Of a stretch of DNA of 64,000 nt, positions 24,511-36,170 are shown piece by piece (the first letter of the stretch is position 1; the number at the start of each line of letters is the position of its first letter). This DNA comes from Cucumis sativus (taxonomy: Eukaryota > Streptophyta > Magnoliopsida > Cucurbitales > Cucurbitaceae). The translations under genes were made by a program, and so were the position numbers. The stretch spans positions 4,030,001 through 4,094,000 of the forward strand of contig NC_026656.2 in assembly GCF_000004075.3 (NCBI RefSeq), written 5' to 3'. The notes beneath the pieces were generated by a model, which saw only the letters and a program-made list of their open reading frames with translations, searched no databases and had not been told where the DNA came from.

Positions 24511-27500
24511 CTATTGTTGGAATGAAATTGAATAGGAACCAGTATTTGGGTCTTTGACAGCCTTGAAGTTGTCCACACTCATACCAAAACGACCCAACAA
24601 AGAATTGCCCATGTCTTTCAACTTTCCTGCTCGAACAAAAAATATGGCATTGCAAATTATAAAAATACGGAACGAATTATCGACTTAGATGACGAAGTAA
24701 TTGACAATATCCAATGTGTATTTAGCATTTAGATTCATCTGTTGGCCGATGTGCAAACTATGTGTAGGGTCAAATGCAGTAGCATGTCACTCAAAGGCGG
24801 GGCGAGGAAAGGGGAGCAATGTGGTAATTGACCAAAATAATATACATGGAAGAAATAGGCTTTGAAGTTTTTTCTTGAAATTTTTTTGTAGGTAATAAAG
24901 TTAGAACGTAAAATCTTGCCCCTCCTAACAAAAATTTGTTAGCCTCTGGTTCAGTTCTTTGTTAGTGCATTGCAATGTCCATCAAGAAATTACGGCATTA
25001 CTTTGCATGCACGTGGCTAAATTTCCAATGATAGGGGAAGCAAGTTCTAGAACAAAGATGAATGAAATATGATACAGAAAAATAGTTTTAAAACAGTAAA
25101 AGGCCTACCGATCATCTCTTCTTTCATCTTTTCTCGTTTTTGTTCGGCTAGAGGTTCAAGGCGACGGATAGTCTTCTTAGCTTGGTCATTTGATGAATCC
25201 AATTCCAATATCTTTTTCATATCTGCAAGCAAATAAAATATAGATGACCTCATGAGTTAATAAATAAAAATAACTTGTAAGCAAAGCAAAGCAAAGTTTA
25301 CCATTAATGGCCTCCTCAAAATGTTCAAGCTTCTCGTGAGCCTCTCCTCTTCTAGACAAAGCTTTGACATATGCAGGATTCAGCTCAATTGCCTTGGAGC
25401 ATGCTTTGATAGTGTCAGCATATTTTTCCTTGGAAAAAATTATGACCAAGAAAATCAGTACGCAATGCAAACATAAAGTATACTGTTGAAGAGAGAAAAA
25501 AGATATGTGGAATTAAAGCAAAACCTCACAATAACTACCTAGTTTCAATCCATCCAACTCAATTTAGAAGTCTTTTCGTTCATTCTATGAAATGTTTTTT
25601 CAATTGAAAAAGAGAAGCAATCAGACCAAAATAATGTTTGACGAACAAATTAAGTTCAAAAGACAACCTTTTTCTTTATGAGGTAACTAAAAATGAAACC
25701 AGAGAATGTTAAGTAATCATGGCTCAGATGCTGTCTGTTATCTTCCTAATTTGACTATTCCATCGACAATATCGATGTGAAGATTGATATAACAGCTTAA
25801 AAGACACCAACAAGTGTGTGCATAATGGACAACCTCGTCATTTGTGGTGAGGTAAGCTTAATTCCACAGGTTCATGCACAAGCCAAAAAAGAAAAAAATT
25901 TGATGCATACACTCTGAAGTAGGCATGAGTAATATTTAGAGGCTGATGTAAAAAGGAAAATTTTCAGGCATGTGAACAGATCAAATCAATCCTCAAGGCC
26001 TTGGTTTTGTGAAGGATAATAATTTTCAAGAGAAAGTCCACGGTCCTGAGGCCTTGTGTCGGGAAGGACGACCATCAGACAACAGAAATAAATCCTTTGC
26101 ATAGAGAGTTTATTTTAAATTTCAACTTTCAGGTAATGTATAAGCTTCTGTATACAATTTAAAGGAGAGAAGAGAAAACAGAATATGTTATGATTTTTGT
26201 CATTTATCAAAGCAACATCATATCCCCAAAATTAATCAAGGTCTTCACAAAGTTCCACAAGTTTCTATACTTATAAACGGGATTTTAATTCATTGGTTTC
26301 TTTCTACGTTAGTGATTAGTGAACTGAGTCAAACAGCCTCAAGATGTACAAATCACATAGATTAATAGTTACTAACAGTTGACAGATAACCCTCCGGTGT
26401 CATTAAAGATATGGTTATAATGCATCGAGAAAATGGAAAAAATATCAAAACAATAAAATACACTAGATTCTTTCAGTTTAGGATATAGTAAAGGCATACT
26501 AGTTTTAGGAAACACACGCCACGATTTGCATGGCATATGGACTGTAACTCCACCGCAGCGGGCACGTCTGGAGCAATGTTTAAAGCACGATCATACTCTG
26601 ATATTGCCTCCTCATATTTTCCTTCTCCAAACAGTTTGTTGCCCGCCAACTTCGCATTATTTGCTTCAGCCAAGGCTTTCTGCCAGATATGTAATGTGTG
26701 AATTTACATCCATGCAACCAGAGAAGAAATGTTCCAAGAAAAATGAGCCCGCATAAAGGACGAGCATATCATGAAAATTACAAAATTTCAACAGCTTAGG
26801 TGACCATTTACCAAGTAACTAATTTCTAGATAAAAGAGACCCATTTCTCATTACTACTGGGGGAATCCACGATAGAACTATAAGAGGATTGTGCCACTTG
26901 TATTATCACAATCAACTAGGAAAATCAAGATCCTAAACAAATTACAAACTGCCAACAGCTCCCTTAGCTCCATAAATTATCCACAACTTAAAATTCCCTA
27001 TATTCCGAATTTGTTTCAAAAGGGATTTCCTTATTGCACACGAAAGCAAAAAATCAACGACCCCTGATATCTTAATCGAACTCGAAGCGATATGGAGACT
27101 AATCGTTTTCGCCCATTCATCAATTCTCATTCAAACATTTCAATTGGGAACCAATATTGCCAACAGAGTAAATGACCCTAAAATCAATGAAGGAAAGAAA
27201 AAAAAGCACTACACGAAGTACTGTAAAGTTAAAACGGATACCAGAACAAAAATAATCAAAACACTAATGTCAAGGCATACTAACCGAAGAAACCAATAGT
27301 GCAAATAAAACACAACGCAGAAAACAACAATAAACAAAGTTCAAAGAATGGGAAAAAGAAAAAACCTCCTTAATCTCATCTTCACTGAGCGTGGCAATTC
27401 GTTCCTCCTGTTCTGAATGTTGATCAGGATTCTCTTGACACTCGTCGGCACTATCACCAAGCTCCCCATCGCTGGCAGTCTCGTAACCATCGGAAGGGTT

Positions 27501-27620
27501 TTTGCTAGCATTGGACGTTGAAGGAACGCTGCTTGAATCCGTCGTCGTTTTGACCGACGAAGAGGGCTTCGGAGGACTGGGAACTTCGTCGTGGGGTTCC
27601 TCCATTTCTATGCGAACCAT
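24511..27620 (-). CDS. TPR1: TPR1/TTC1-type tetratricopeptide repeat protein
   Basis: Five minus-strand exons join in frame into 263 residues: 27366-27620, 26500-26679, 25302-25428, 25109-25222 and 24511-24626. Residues 1-85 are acidic and Ser/Thr-rich with low complexity. They are followed by three TPR motifs at about 88-121, 122-162 and 163-199 (AGNKLFGEGKYEEAISEYDR, then ANRGVCFLKLEKYADTIKAC, then RRGEAHEKLEHFEEAI). The conserved tail LLGRFGMSVDNFKAVKDPNT ends with NTGSYSISFQQ. This is the Arabidopsis TPR1 (AT4G30480)/human TTC1 family, TPR adaptors reported to bind Hsp70/Hsp90-type chaperones; the plant protein has been linked to ethylene receptor signalling. A TATATA at about 27,719-27,726, roughly 100 bases before the start codon, is a plausible core promoter. 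The length is close to the Arabidopsis protein. Confidence 0.93.
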
Positions 27621-29192
27621 TTTTCTACAGAGATCAACGGAATTTCTGAGGAGATTTGAAATGATTTGGTTCTGAGAATTTGGGTTTTAGGGAGAGAAGA
27701 AGAAGAGAGATTGTGTTTGTATATAGAATTTGTTAGAAGGTGAAGAACGGACATTTTGCTTCCAGAAGCCTCTTTGTAGATTCTTTTGGGCTTTAGACAT
27801 TTTGGGCTCATCTACGTCCAAATAATATGATTTTTTTTACATTAACTATCTTCGGACTTATAACGAAATAAGAAAATTTGACGAACGTCGATTATCTTTT
27901 TCCAAAGTTTAGTAGTCAATGTTATCGTACAAAATTATTTCATATGTACGTGGTTTTCTAGATTAAACTCACGACCTTTCGACTAACTTATGATGGCTTG
28001 TGACTTAAATTCCTATCGATTAAATTTTAAAATAAATAATAAATTAAAAGTTTAAACTCGAGTAGTGAAACTCAATTAGTTATAATTGTTGTAAATTAAT
28101 TAATAGGTCCTACCCTTGAAAGGAAGAAGTAAGATTTTAAAGTTAAAAGTGTAAATTACGAAAAATATAAAAAATATTATTTTTGAAACCTACGGTTAAA
28201 CTTTGGGATGTAGTTATTATTTTACAAAAAATATAGATATAAAAGATCATACACATAAGTTGGTAACCTAATTTGATTATATCGTGCCTACATTGGAAGG
28301 AGTGTGCTCGAGAAAGATAATCCAATAACATAATTAAGTTAAGCAATTAGAACATTGTATTTATTTATAGACGACAAATGTTAGGGAGAGTCTAACTAAC
28401 CTAAACACTTAGGCCTTTAATTCTATTACGATATTCCCTTCCTTTTGTTGTTATGCTACTCTAAGCATTTGGATATTACTCAAGTACAACTTAGACTCCA
28501 TCTCACTTGAAGTAGTTTTTTTTCTTACTCATCTTGTAAACTCCCTTCACTTGAAAAACTTAAGCTCTTCCAAGCATACAAACACTTCATTGGCACATGG
28601 AGAAACATGTATCGTTCCTGCATTTTCTCTTCCTCTCTTCCTCTTCTCACTCGTAAATTAATATCCTTTCTCTTGCCGTGGGAGTTGGTGTGTGGTTTTT
28701 GCCAAGGCTAGTTACAAATGAGATTTCTAGTAGAAGAAAGATAATTGAAGGAAGTAGAAATGAAAAAAAAAAAGTTTCGTCGAAGTTGATTTACTAGAAA
28801 AATTGTGATCTTCGAAGAGAAGAAGAAAAAAAAATTAATTAATTAAAATGCAACTTCGTAATTTCACTCGTTCGTGATAGGATCGTATCTAAATTAATAT
28901 CAATATTGTTTGAAGAGAGTGAGACATTTTGAATGGAATATAAAAAATAGGTAGGCAATGCAATTATTCCTAAAAGCTCTATATTGCAACATAACTAATA
29001 CAAAAGTTGATATTTAAAACATGCGATAAATGAAAATGAATAATTCTTCCGTTATTACAACTTTATTAAGCAATAGAAATAATTTTCAAAGGGTCAATGT
29101 AGCTGAACTCAATTACGCTTCTTCTTCACTCATTCGGAGCTTCAACGTCCTTTCAATTTCATTCTTCCCTCTCAAAATCGCCTCCTTCATTA
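27621..29192. other. Divergent intergenic region between TPR1 and the HDDC2-like gene
   Basis: About 1.6 kb separates two divergently transcribed genes and must hold both promoters. A TATATA lies near 27,719-27,726 on the TPR1 side. No clear TATA box was identified upstream of 29,193. The centre is AT-rich with no coding signal. Confidence 0.6.
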
Positions 29193-32100
29193 ATGGCAAC
29201 TGAAGAACCTTCTTCCTCCTCGCCGCCCCTCCATGGCGGCGCTGCTCTTAATCCTCCTCCTCCTCCTCCTCCTTCCACTGACATAGCAGCTTCAGCTTCT
29301 TCCGCTATTGATTTTCTCACTCTCTGTCACCGCCTCAAGGTAACTTTAAATGCTGCCCACTCAAGCAATTCTCACTCTAGTTTTAAGTTTCTAGAAATGA
29401 TAGCAAAAGGGATTAAGGAAAATTTGTAACCAAAGTTAGTAGCGGAGTACTGGAAATTTTGAGGGTTTATATTAATGGATTCATCATTATCAATCATCTT
29501 TGAATAAATATTTGTTGAGTTTTTTATTTTTTATTTTTTATTTTTTTTTAATTTCTATAGTTGCCAAACAGGGGATGAAGCTCATTCCCAATTTTCTGTT
29601 TAAATGTTAGAGTATGAATTTCTCTTATTCATTAATAGCCTTTTGACTCCCAATAAACCAAACGGTAATCTGGTTTAGTTTTTTTTTTACGTACGAGTGA
29701 TCCATTCACATGTGTCTTTATTGATGAATCGCCCCCATAAATGTATGAAATTGGACCTTCTTCTTAAGCATAACACACTGAAGTATAGCATCAGAGATGG
29801 TCATACATATCATAGCCCAGTGCTTTCTAAAGCTCAAATCGCAATAAAGTGCAATAGTCTTATGGGGCTTACGCGCAAGGCACAAGAAAAGAAAAAAGGC
29901 TGGGTTTTTTTTGTGAGGTGCACTATGTATAAAGTTACCACATTAAGAAGAGAAAGCATAGTTGAAGTGAAAATATGGGGAAAAAAACAGAAGAAGAAAA
30001 AGACCTCTAACACAAGAAATTTTGCATCTAGGCTTAGTAAGTTTTAGTTTTTAAAAAACTTAATAGAAGGAAAACTAATTACTACTATTTTCAAAAATAA
30101 TGAACAAGCCCCAAGGGGAGGGCTTTGAGCCATAGGGCTTCAACTTTTCAAGGTGGGGCACAAGACTTGAGCCTAGGCGCAAGGTCGAGAGGGCTTTTTA
30201 AAATATTATTGTAGCTCTAACGTGATGATCATCTCAATCACAATCTTTCATTTTTCTATTGTGTTTTCCCTATTGTTTCATAGTTTTTTGTGTTTTTGGG
30301 TGAGAAAATGAAGAACACGATAGGGACGACCATTGACCCATACCTCTTAAAACTGAAGTGAGGTATTCATGCTGGTGATCTTACAGCCAACTAATCTCGA
30401 TGAAGGGGCTCCACTACTGGCTTTTGCCTTTTCTTTGGTGACTCTCAACGAGATTGGAAGAGCAAGAAAGAGATTATTTTGGTGCAAAAGCCAAGGGGCT
30501 CTTGCTGATACTGCATTAGAGATTATTTTGTTGGGATGGCTACAACAAGATACGGGAGTCACTTTTTCCGGGCCTACTATTCTTATTTGTGACAACAAGA
30601 GTGCTATCCAAATAGCACACAGTGATGTGTTTCATGAACGAACAAAACATGTCGAAATTGCGTTACTCACTTAAGGCACATATTAGAGCTACACTTGGCT
30701 ATCCCTAACACAATACGCTAGTTTGTTGTGTTTTTCTCATTTTTCTCACAGTATGTTGCGTTTTCCCATGAATATTGTGAAAAAAATGAAAGCACAATAG
30801 AAATGGTAATCACATTAGAGCTACAATAGACATGGTCATCTGCAACATGTAACAATGTGTTCGGATGGGATCAACATGTAACACACGTTATAAAATATAA
30901 CAATGTGTTCGGATGTAAGTGGAAGGTTAGATTTCATCCGTTTGTTGGAGGCAGGTCATTAATCATAAAGGTTCTTGTGAAAAGGTCATCCGTACAAAAA
31001 TCTTAATTTGGTTCGTGTTCTATATTTTACAGTTTTTTAGTGTTGTTTGACCATGCTACTTTATGTTAATCTGAATTAGACTACGAAAAGAACTGGATGG
31101 GTTCAGAGGAGAGTCAAGGATCCGGAATCCATAGCAGATCATATGTACCGAATGGGAATAATGGCACTCATTAGTTCAGATATTCCGGGCGTTGATAGAG
31201 ACAAGTTTGCTATTCCTAACCTTTCATTATTCAGCTCTTATGATATGTTCATTCTTCACCGTTTTTCATTGTTTTTGCCCCTTGTAACGGTGTGTGGAAG
31301 GTGTTTTGATTCTATATTTATGTATATTTTCAGGTGTATAAAAATGGCCATTGTACATGACATTGCCGAAGGTGAGATATACTTTAATTGTCCCATTCCG
31401 TTCGTTATGTAATAATGTGATTTGAACTTGCACTAAGCCTTACAAGAGACAGTGATAACATCTTTTGTCTGATGTTGGGCTATGACGATATCTATATTGT
31501 TGCTTGTATGTTTTTCTGAAATGAATTCCATGTTCTTGGGGTTCTAATTTTCTTTAAAATTCAGTTCTGATTTCTTATAGTTTGGCAATTTCCCTAAAAG
31601 TGTAACATTGAAAGACTAGACTGTTGGAATGTTTTAGGTATTCAAGTAGTCAACCTATTGCCTTAAAAAGGATGAGAAATCAATCTATTTCATGCTTCTG
31701 TAGGCAATCAAACAGTCAACCATATTCATCTTGGCTTGTTGGAATGCTGTTATTAAATGAAAATTTTCATAATGTGTATATCATTTGATCAGCAATTGTT
31801 GGTGACATTACCCCATATGATGGGATTTCAAAGTCGGAAAAGCTTAGACGTGAACAAGAAGCATTAGACCACATGTGCAAGTTACTTGGTGGTGGATCAA
31901 GAGGTATGCACATCCAGTCATATATTTTGAGTTTCATTCCCAATGGTCAAGATATATTTTTCCTGCGTATATCATTGTTTGGCTGTCAACACCATTTTCT
32001 TTTTTAAAAAAAATTGTGTGAAAATTGCAGCCCAGGAAATCAGTGAATTGTGGATGGACTATGAAAATAACAGTTCACCAGAAGCTAAAATTGTGAAGGA

Positions 32101-34264
32101 TCTTGATAAGGTAATAAGCTATCTAAGCTTAGCAAGTTATGCAACTAAGCTCCATGCTTAATATTTGCTCTGCTTGATCCCATTGATGTTGTCTTTTTGT
32201 AATTCTTTCAAACAAGCATCTTGCACATATGCTATATGCGCATAAACAATAATTTAGCACTTATAATCTCAAATATATTTTCTAAAAACTGAAATGTTAA
32301 GATAAATAAGTTGGACTAAGCCTTACAAGAGACAGTGATAGCATCTTTTGACTGATGTTGGGTTGACATCTTTCTAGCTGATTGTTATTGGGATGTGAGA
32401 GTGGACAATAAAGTTATTGCATAGTCTATAATGGATCAAAATGCAGCAGGTAGCTGTAGCAGTAGTCAGTTGATGAAAATTTGTGAGAAAAATGGAGTAG
32501 AATAAGATATTTTTAGCATCGCATTTGAGCATTGTGGAAATTTATTTAACTATTTGACCAGGGAGTGTATGCGGTAATTTTATTTGGGAATTATGCTCGA
32601 CTGCAAAGAATTTTTTTGTTTTATATCCATATCGTTTAACCTATATTTACTTTTCATGACTTTCTTCAGGTGGAGATGATTCTTCAAGCTTTAGAGTATG
32701 AAAACGGTGAGTTTTCTTTTCCTGATATATATTTACATAGTTTTTTTAATTGTTAAACTTATTTCTCAAAAGCCAATGCTTTCTTTAATGGCTAGCATAT
32801 GTTAAATTTGAAAGTTGGAGAGGAAGGAAGTGCAAGTTATGCTATGACATTTATACGGCGAAGTAACAACGGTTTGCTGAAGTCTTAAAATCTTATTGAC
32901 AAGGGTCCATGGTTAGATTACATCTTGCATGTATGTGATACCTAATCTAAACATAATTTATTTAAGATACTTCCTCGACTATTGAAAGCTGGTTCATGTT
33001 CATAGCCAGTTCGTCTCATAAAATGCATTCATCAAGAATAACAAGAACTAAGGAGAAAGGGTAGGTTTTGTTTCCCACATTTGTGGAACTTCAAGAATCT
33101 TAGCGAAGATCAACAGGAATGTTTGTCTTGTAGCAATAAATTTCTTTCTGTATGTTGAGACAGCACGCTAGTACATTTTTTTTCACAGAGACCAACTCCA
33201 AAGTCCGGTCTTTAAATTAATAAAGATGGCATTTTAAAAAATAGGAGACTGACTAGCATCACGCATGAAAGGGTAACTTATTCACAAGATTCCAGCTCGA
33301 GCGAGGAAGAAAAACCTCAGCATCAAAGAGAGGAACTAGTGGGCCAAGATAGGCAACTAAAGAAACAACAAACTAACCAGCTAATGTTGATGCTTCTAAG
33401 AGATTAAAGGACCTAGAAGCTTGACTTACACAGAATTGTTCGAGCTCACTCAATTCCGGAGATCCCTTGGAAATATAGTTGGGAAGATAACAAGAAAGAA
33501 GTAAGCAGATTCGTCTTACCAGGTTAACAAGGCAAAGAGGTGGGAAGAGGAATGAATTGGTTGATAGCCTAGATCAGGATATGGAAACTAAGAAAGGTAT
33601 GCTAAACTCAAACAAAAAATAAATAAATGAACACGTAAATGAGTATCAGAAATAGGTTTGGGGGAATATTGCAAAGAATACTTCAGTCTTGTCACGATAT
33701 TTTTTGTTTCCTTCTGGGCTTGCACATTTCTTAAAATTAGTATTTCTCCTAAAGCTTTCAATAATGTTATTAGATCATTTTATTCTTAAATAGTTTTGTC
33801 TTATTATTATTATTCTTATCTTTGACTACGCTAAATACTACAACTGATGATGGTAATCAAAATTGTTTATCTGCGTGCAGAGCAAGGAAAAGATTTGGAT
33901 GAGTTTTTTCAGTCAACTGCAGGTACATTTATTTATCTTCCGTTTTTTTTTCTTTGGTGTGTGTTTGGCATGTCTTTTGAAAAAAAAGTGTATTGAAGTG
34001 AAACGTTAATCATGTAAGCTCTTAGAGAAGAAATTAATGAAACTCTTGTTCTCTAAAACTACACCAGCTGCATTTCATTCATTTTGAAGAATACTCTTAT
34101 TTTAAGTCTCTGTTAGCACTTGGACATGCCAATCACACATTTATTCCATAAATCTTCACTCAGGAAAGTTTCAGACAGAACTGGGACGAGCTTGGGCATC
34201 TGAAATAGTATCAAGGAGAAGTTCTGTCAATGATGGCGCAACACCTAATATTTCAGAGAATTAA
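29193..34264 (+). CDS. HDDC2: HD-domain 5'-deoxynucleotidase, HDDC2/YfbR-like
   Basis: Eight exons join in frame into 226 residues: 29193-29339, 31080-31204, 31334-31371, 31793-31903, 32031-32110, 32670-32706, 33881-33922 and 34164-34264. After a low-complexity Ser/Pro/Ala-rich N-terminus (residues 1-35), the HD fold follows. The metal-binding set is visible: His70 in IADHMYRMG, His99-Asp100 in MAIVHDIAEAIVGD, and Asp164/Asp166 in KIVKDLDKVEM. The family (HDDC2, bacterial YfbR, yeast YGK1/YBR242W) removes phosphate from deoxynucleoside 5'-monophosphates in dNTP pool turnover. Plants have two or more copies; the closest Arabidopsis one I recall is AT2G23820. Start choice: the ATG at 29,193 precedes the only open exon with a suitable donor. 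Intron 1 (1.7 kb) contains a Copia fragment and introns 3 and 5 share a repeat, but the frame is intact. Confidence 0.93.
29800..30206. repeat. Unclassified dispersed repeat in HDDC2-like intron 1
   Basis: Blocks such as cttacgcgcaaggcacaag and gagcctaggcgcaaggtcga, with ggggcttgttc-type sequence inverted between them, resemble a widespread plant repeat rich in gcgcaaggc/cctaggcgc motifs. The sequence is less AT-rich than its surroundings. It abuts the Copia-containing inverted-repeat structure that starts at 30,207. The family is not known to me. Confidence 0.35.
30207..30828. mobile_element. Inverted-repeat-bounded insertion carrying a Copia fragment
   Basis: The left end tattgtagctctaacgtgat (30,207 on) matches the reverse complement of the right end (tattgtagctctaatgtgat, ending at 30,828) with one mismatch over 20 bases. 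Looser similarity continues inward (ttctattgtgttttc against ttctattgtgctttc). The 622-bp unit encloses the Copia RNase H-like fragment at 30,470-30,675. It could be a Mutator/Pack-type or foldback element that captured retrotransposon sequence, or a transposon hit by a retroelement. It lies wholly in intron 1 of the HDDC2-like gene. Confidence 0.5.
30470..30675 (+). pseudogene. Ty1/Copia RNase H fragment
   Basis: One frame reads WCKSQGALADTALEIILLGW and then CDNKSAIQIAHSDVFHERTK followed by HVEI. These are the hallmark segments of the RNase H domain at the end of Copia polyproteins (typical S..TAE.E...L.WL, ..CDN.SA...A.NPVFH.RTKHIEID). The alanine-type replacements and a stop soon after HVEI show it is dead. 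There is no integrase, reverse transcriptase or LTR nearby, so only a short piece was moved or retained. Confidence 0.85.
31432..31483 (+). repeat. Intron 3 copy of a 52-bp repeat
   Basis: The block actaagccttacaagagaca, continuing gtgataacatcttttg and gatgttgggc, recurs with few mismatches at 32,314-32,366 in intron 5 of the same gene. The two copies are the same orientation and about 880 bases apart. Confidence 0.8.
32314..32366 (+). repeat. Intron 5 copy of a 52-bp repeat
   Basis: Second copy of the block at 31,432-31,483, again beginning actaagccttacaagagaca. It differs by a handful of substitutions. It lies between exon 5 and exon 6 of the HDDC2-like gene. Confidence 0.8.
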
Positions 34265-35702
34265 GATACCAATTCACAGCCAACATTTGAGGTTACAGTT
34301 TGTTTAGCGACACAACTGCTTCTTCTATTTAATTTTCCATTCTCATTGATCATATTAAGAAAAATTTTCAAAACTCTCATCCATGATCATTGTAAGCATT
34401 TTTTTTTTTTGTTGAATTGCTAGAGAACATAATTCTTAAATCATGCTCAGAGGTCTACGCCTCTCTAAATTATGGTGTCAGTAAAGCCTACTCGTTGTTC
34501 AAGTTATATGTTGTGTTTTGTCATTGTGTGGTGGGACTATCGGAGAAAATGGCACATTAGCTTAAATAGAGAATGTCATACACGTTTCTAAATCCAAGCT
34601 TTTGAAACCCTCTGCTTAATCTTAATGCTTGAGGCCTAGGATTTGGATCACGATTCTAAATATGAATTTGGTCCCTAGGGGATCTAGCATTTGTCATACA
34701 GAAAACAAGTTGGCTTCTTTTCCTTGGAAGGGAAGTCCTCAAATCCTCTTCATTCTATGTCTCCTCTTTAGACACAATCATCAAGAGTTAGTATGGAAGT
34801 TGTTAAGGGAAGAGGTAGAGAGCTGATAATAATCTTTCTTAGAAGTAGCTCCTCACATTCCCTACGACTTCGCTACATCAACTACTTATCTTTTGGTGCG
34901 TAGAGTAAAGATCTCCCCATATCAAGCTAGGTTATTTTAACTGGTTCTGCCCTTATTCACTTCATTCTTAGGAAAATTCTGAAGAGGTCACCAACATAGG
35001 AATAGTTTGAATCTTGGATCTGAGGCGTTAGATAATCCACATGCTTAAGATACTTAATCCACGTTTCAAACATCTCCTAAGCAGTCTAGACACTTCATGA
35101 GTTGGATCAAAGGCATCTCATGGTAGTTGAACTATAATAGTGTGTAACAAGAAACATTTGTTCATGCTCAATCAAATTGGAAAATATAGTTCGAATGCTA
35201 TGGTTTTAGTGCAAACTAAAGTCCTCAACTTCAATAATTGCAAGATGCAAAGTCCAAATTTGGTTATCTATCATAAAGATGGACGACTTCACCCAACTTA
35301 GTTTTTATTTTAAAAATTAAATTCAAATCATCTTGGTTTGTTTTCTGCTACAACTTTACCCAATATGCTCATTTGCAAATTAGATGATATTTGAGACAAT
35401 ATTAAAACATAAAGCTAAAACATCCTATATTTAGACACAATGTATGTTTTGTTAGTCTTTTAACTTTTATTGGTTGCTATAAAAAAAAAATTGTTGCTTT
35501 GATTTGGAAAAAATACATTTTTAGTTCCTATATTTTGGGTTTAGTTTTGTTTGTCCTCTAGGTTTCAAAACAGTTTAGTTTTTCTAAAAAAAATTCAAAA
35601 GAATTTTGTTTGTTCCTTATTTAGTTTTTAAGTTTTGAGTTTTATTGCCATTTGATTGTTAGATTCTAAGATTTTAACTAAATGTTCACTTTTTTTTCCT
35701 TA

Positions 35703-35771
35703 CTTTTAATGCCTATTAATGAATTTAAATAGTGAATTTCTTAGTCTTAATGCCTATTAACGAATTTAAAA
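35703..35771. repeat. Two-copy 41-bp-period tandem repeat
   Basis: The sequence cttttaatgcctattaatga (35,703 on), followed by atttaaa, is repeated at about 35,744-35,770 as cttaatgcctattaacgaat plus ttaaa. A third, inverted version (ttaattcattaataagtatt) appears near 35,855. No coding potential. Confidence 0.6.
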
Positions 35772-35946
35772 GAATGTTAGTTAGTTAGGTTTCACTGTTT
35801 TTCATTTACTATTGAAATTAAAGTTAAATTTTTACTTCCTAATTATTTTTAATTCATTAATAAGTATTGACACGAATGATTGGAAGTGAGTATTTCATGG
35901 GAAAAAAAAAGCTTAAAAATGCAAATCTTGAAACATAATTATAAAA

Positions 35947-36170
35947 AAGGTGATCGTCTTTTTAAAAAAATCCAACCTCGAATCAACCATAGTTGGTCCA
36001 GTAAAGTATCAAACTGACCTCAACATCCATGAGTAAGGGTGGTCTGCTTAACACTTAGAAATTTTTTATTTGAAACTTTTTTAAACCAATCTCAAATCGA
36101 TCCCTCTTGATCGACCGACTTCGGATTGGTTGGTTGGTTGGTTTGATTTTTCGATCTATCATGCTCTTTC
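35947..36170. repeat. Short inverted-terminus repeat, family copy B
   Basis: Begins aaggtgatcgtc and ends tttttcgatctatcatgctc. The right end is nearly identical to that of copy A (tttttcgatctatcatactc). The interior includes four ggtt units in a row (36,127-36,143). The left boundary is uncertain. Confidence 0.4.

Noticed and set aside
33160..33600. Possible gag-like remnant in HDDC2-like intron 6
   Set aside because: Less AT-rich with short charged peptides in several frames, but no zinc knuckle, protease or other diagnostic motif could be found.
34600..35300. Possible gene or retroelement downstream of the HDDC2-like gene
   Set aside because: Balanced base composition and a 65-codon frame, but no domain or exon chain could be built.
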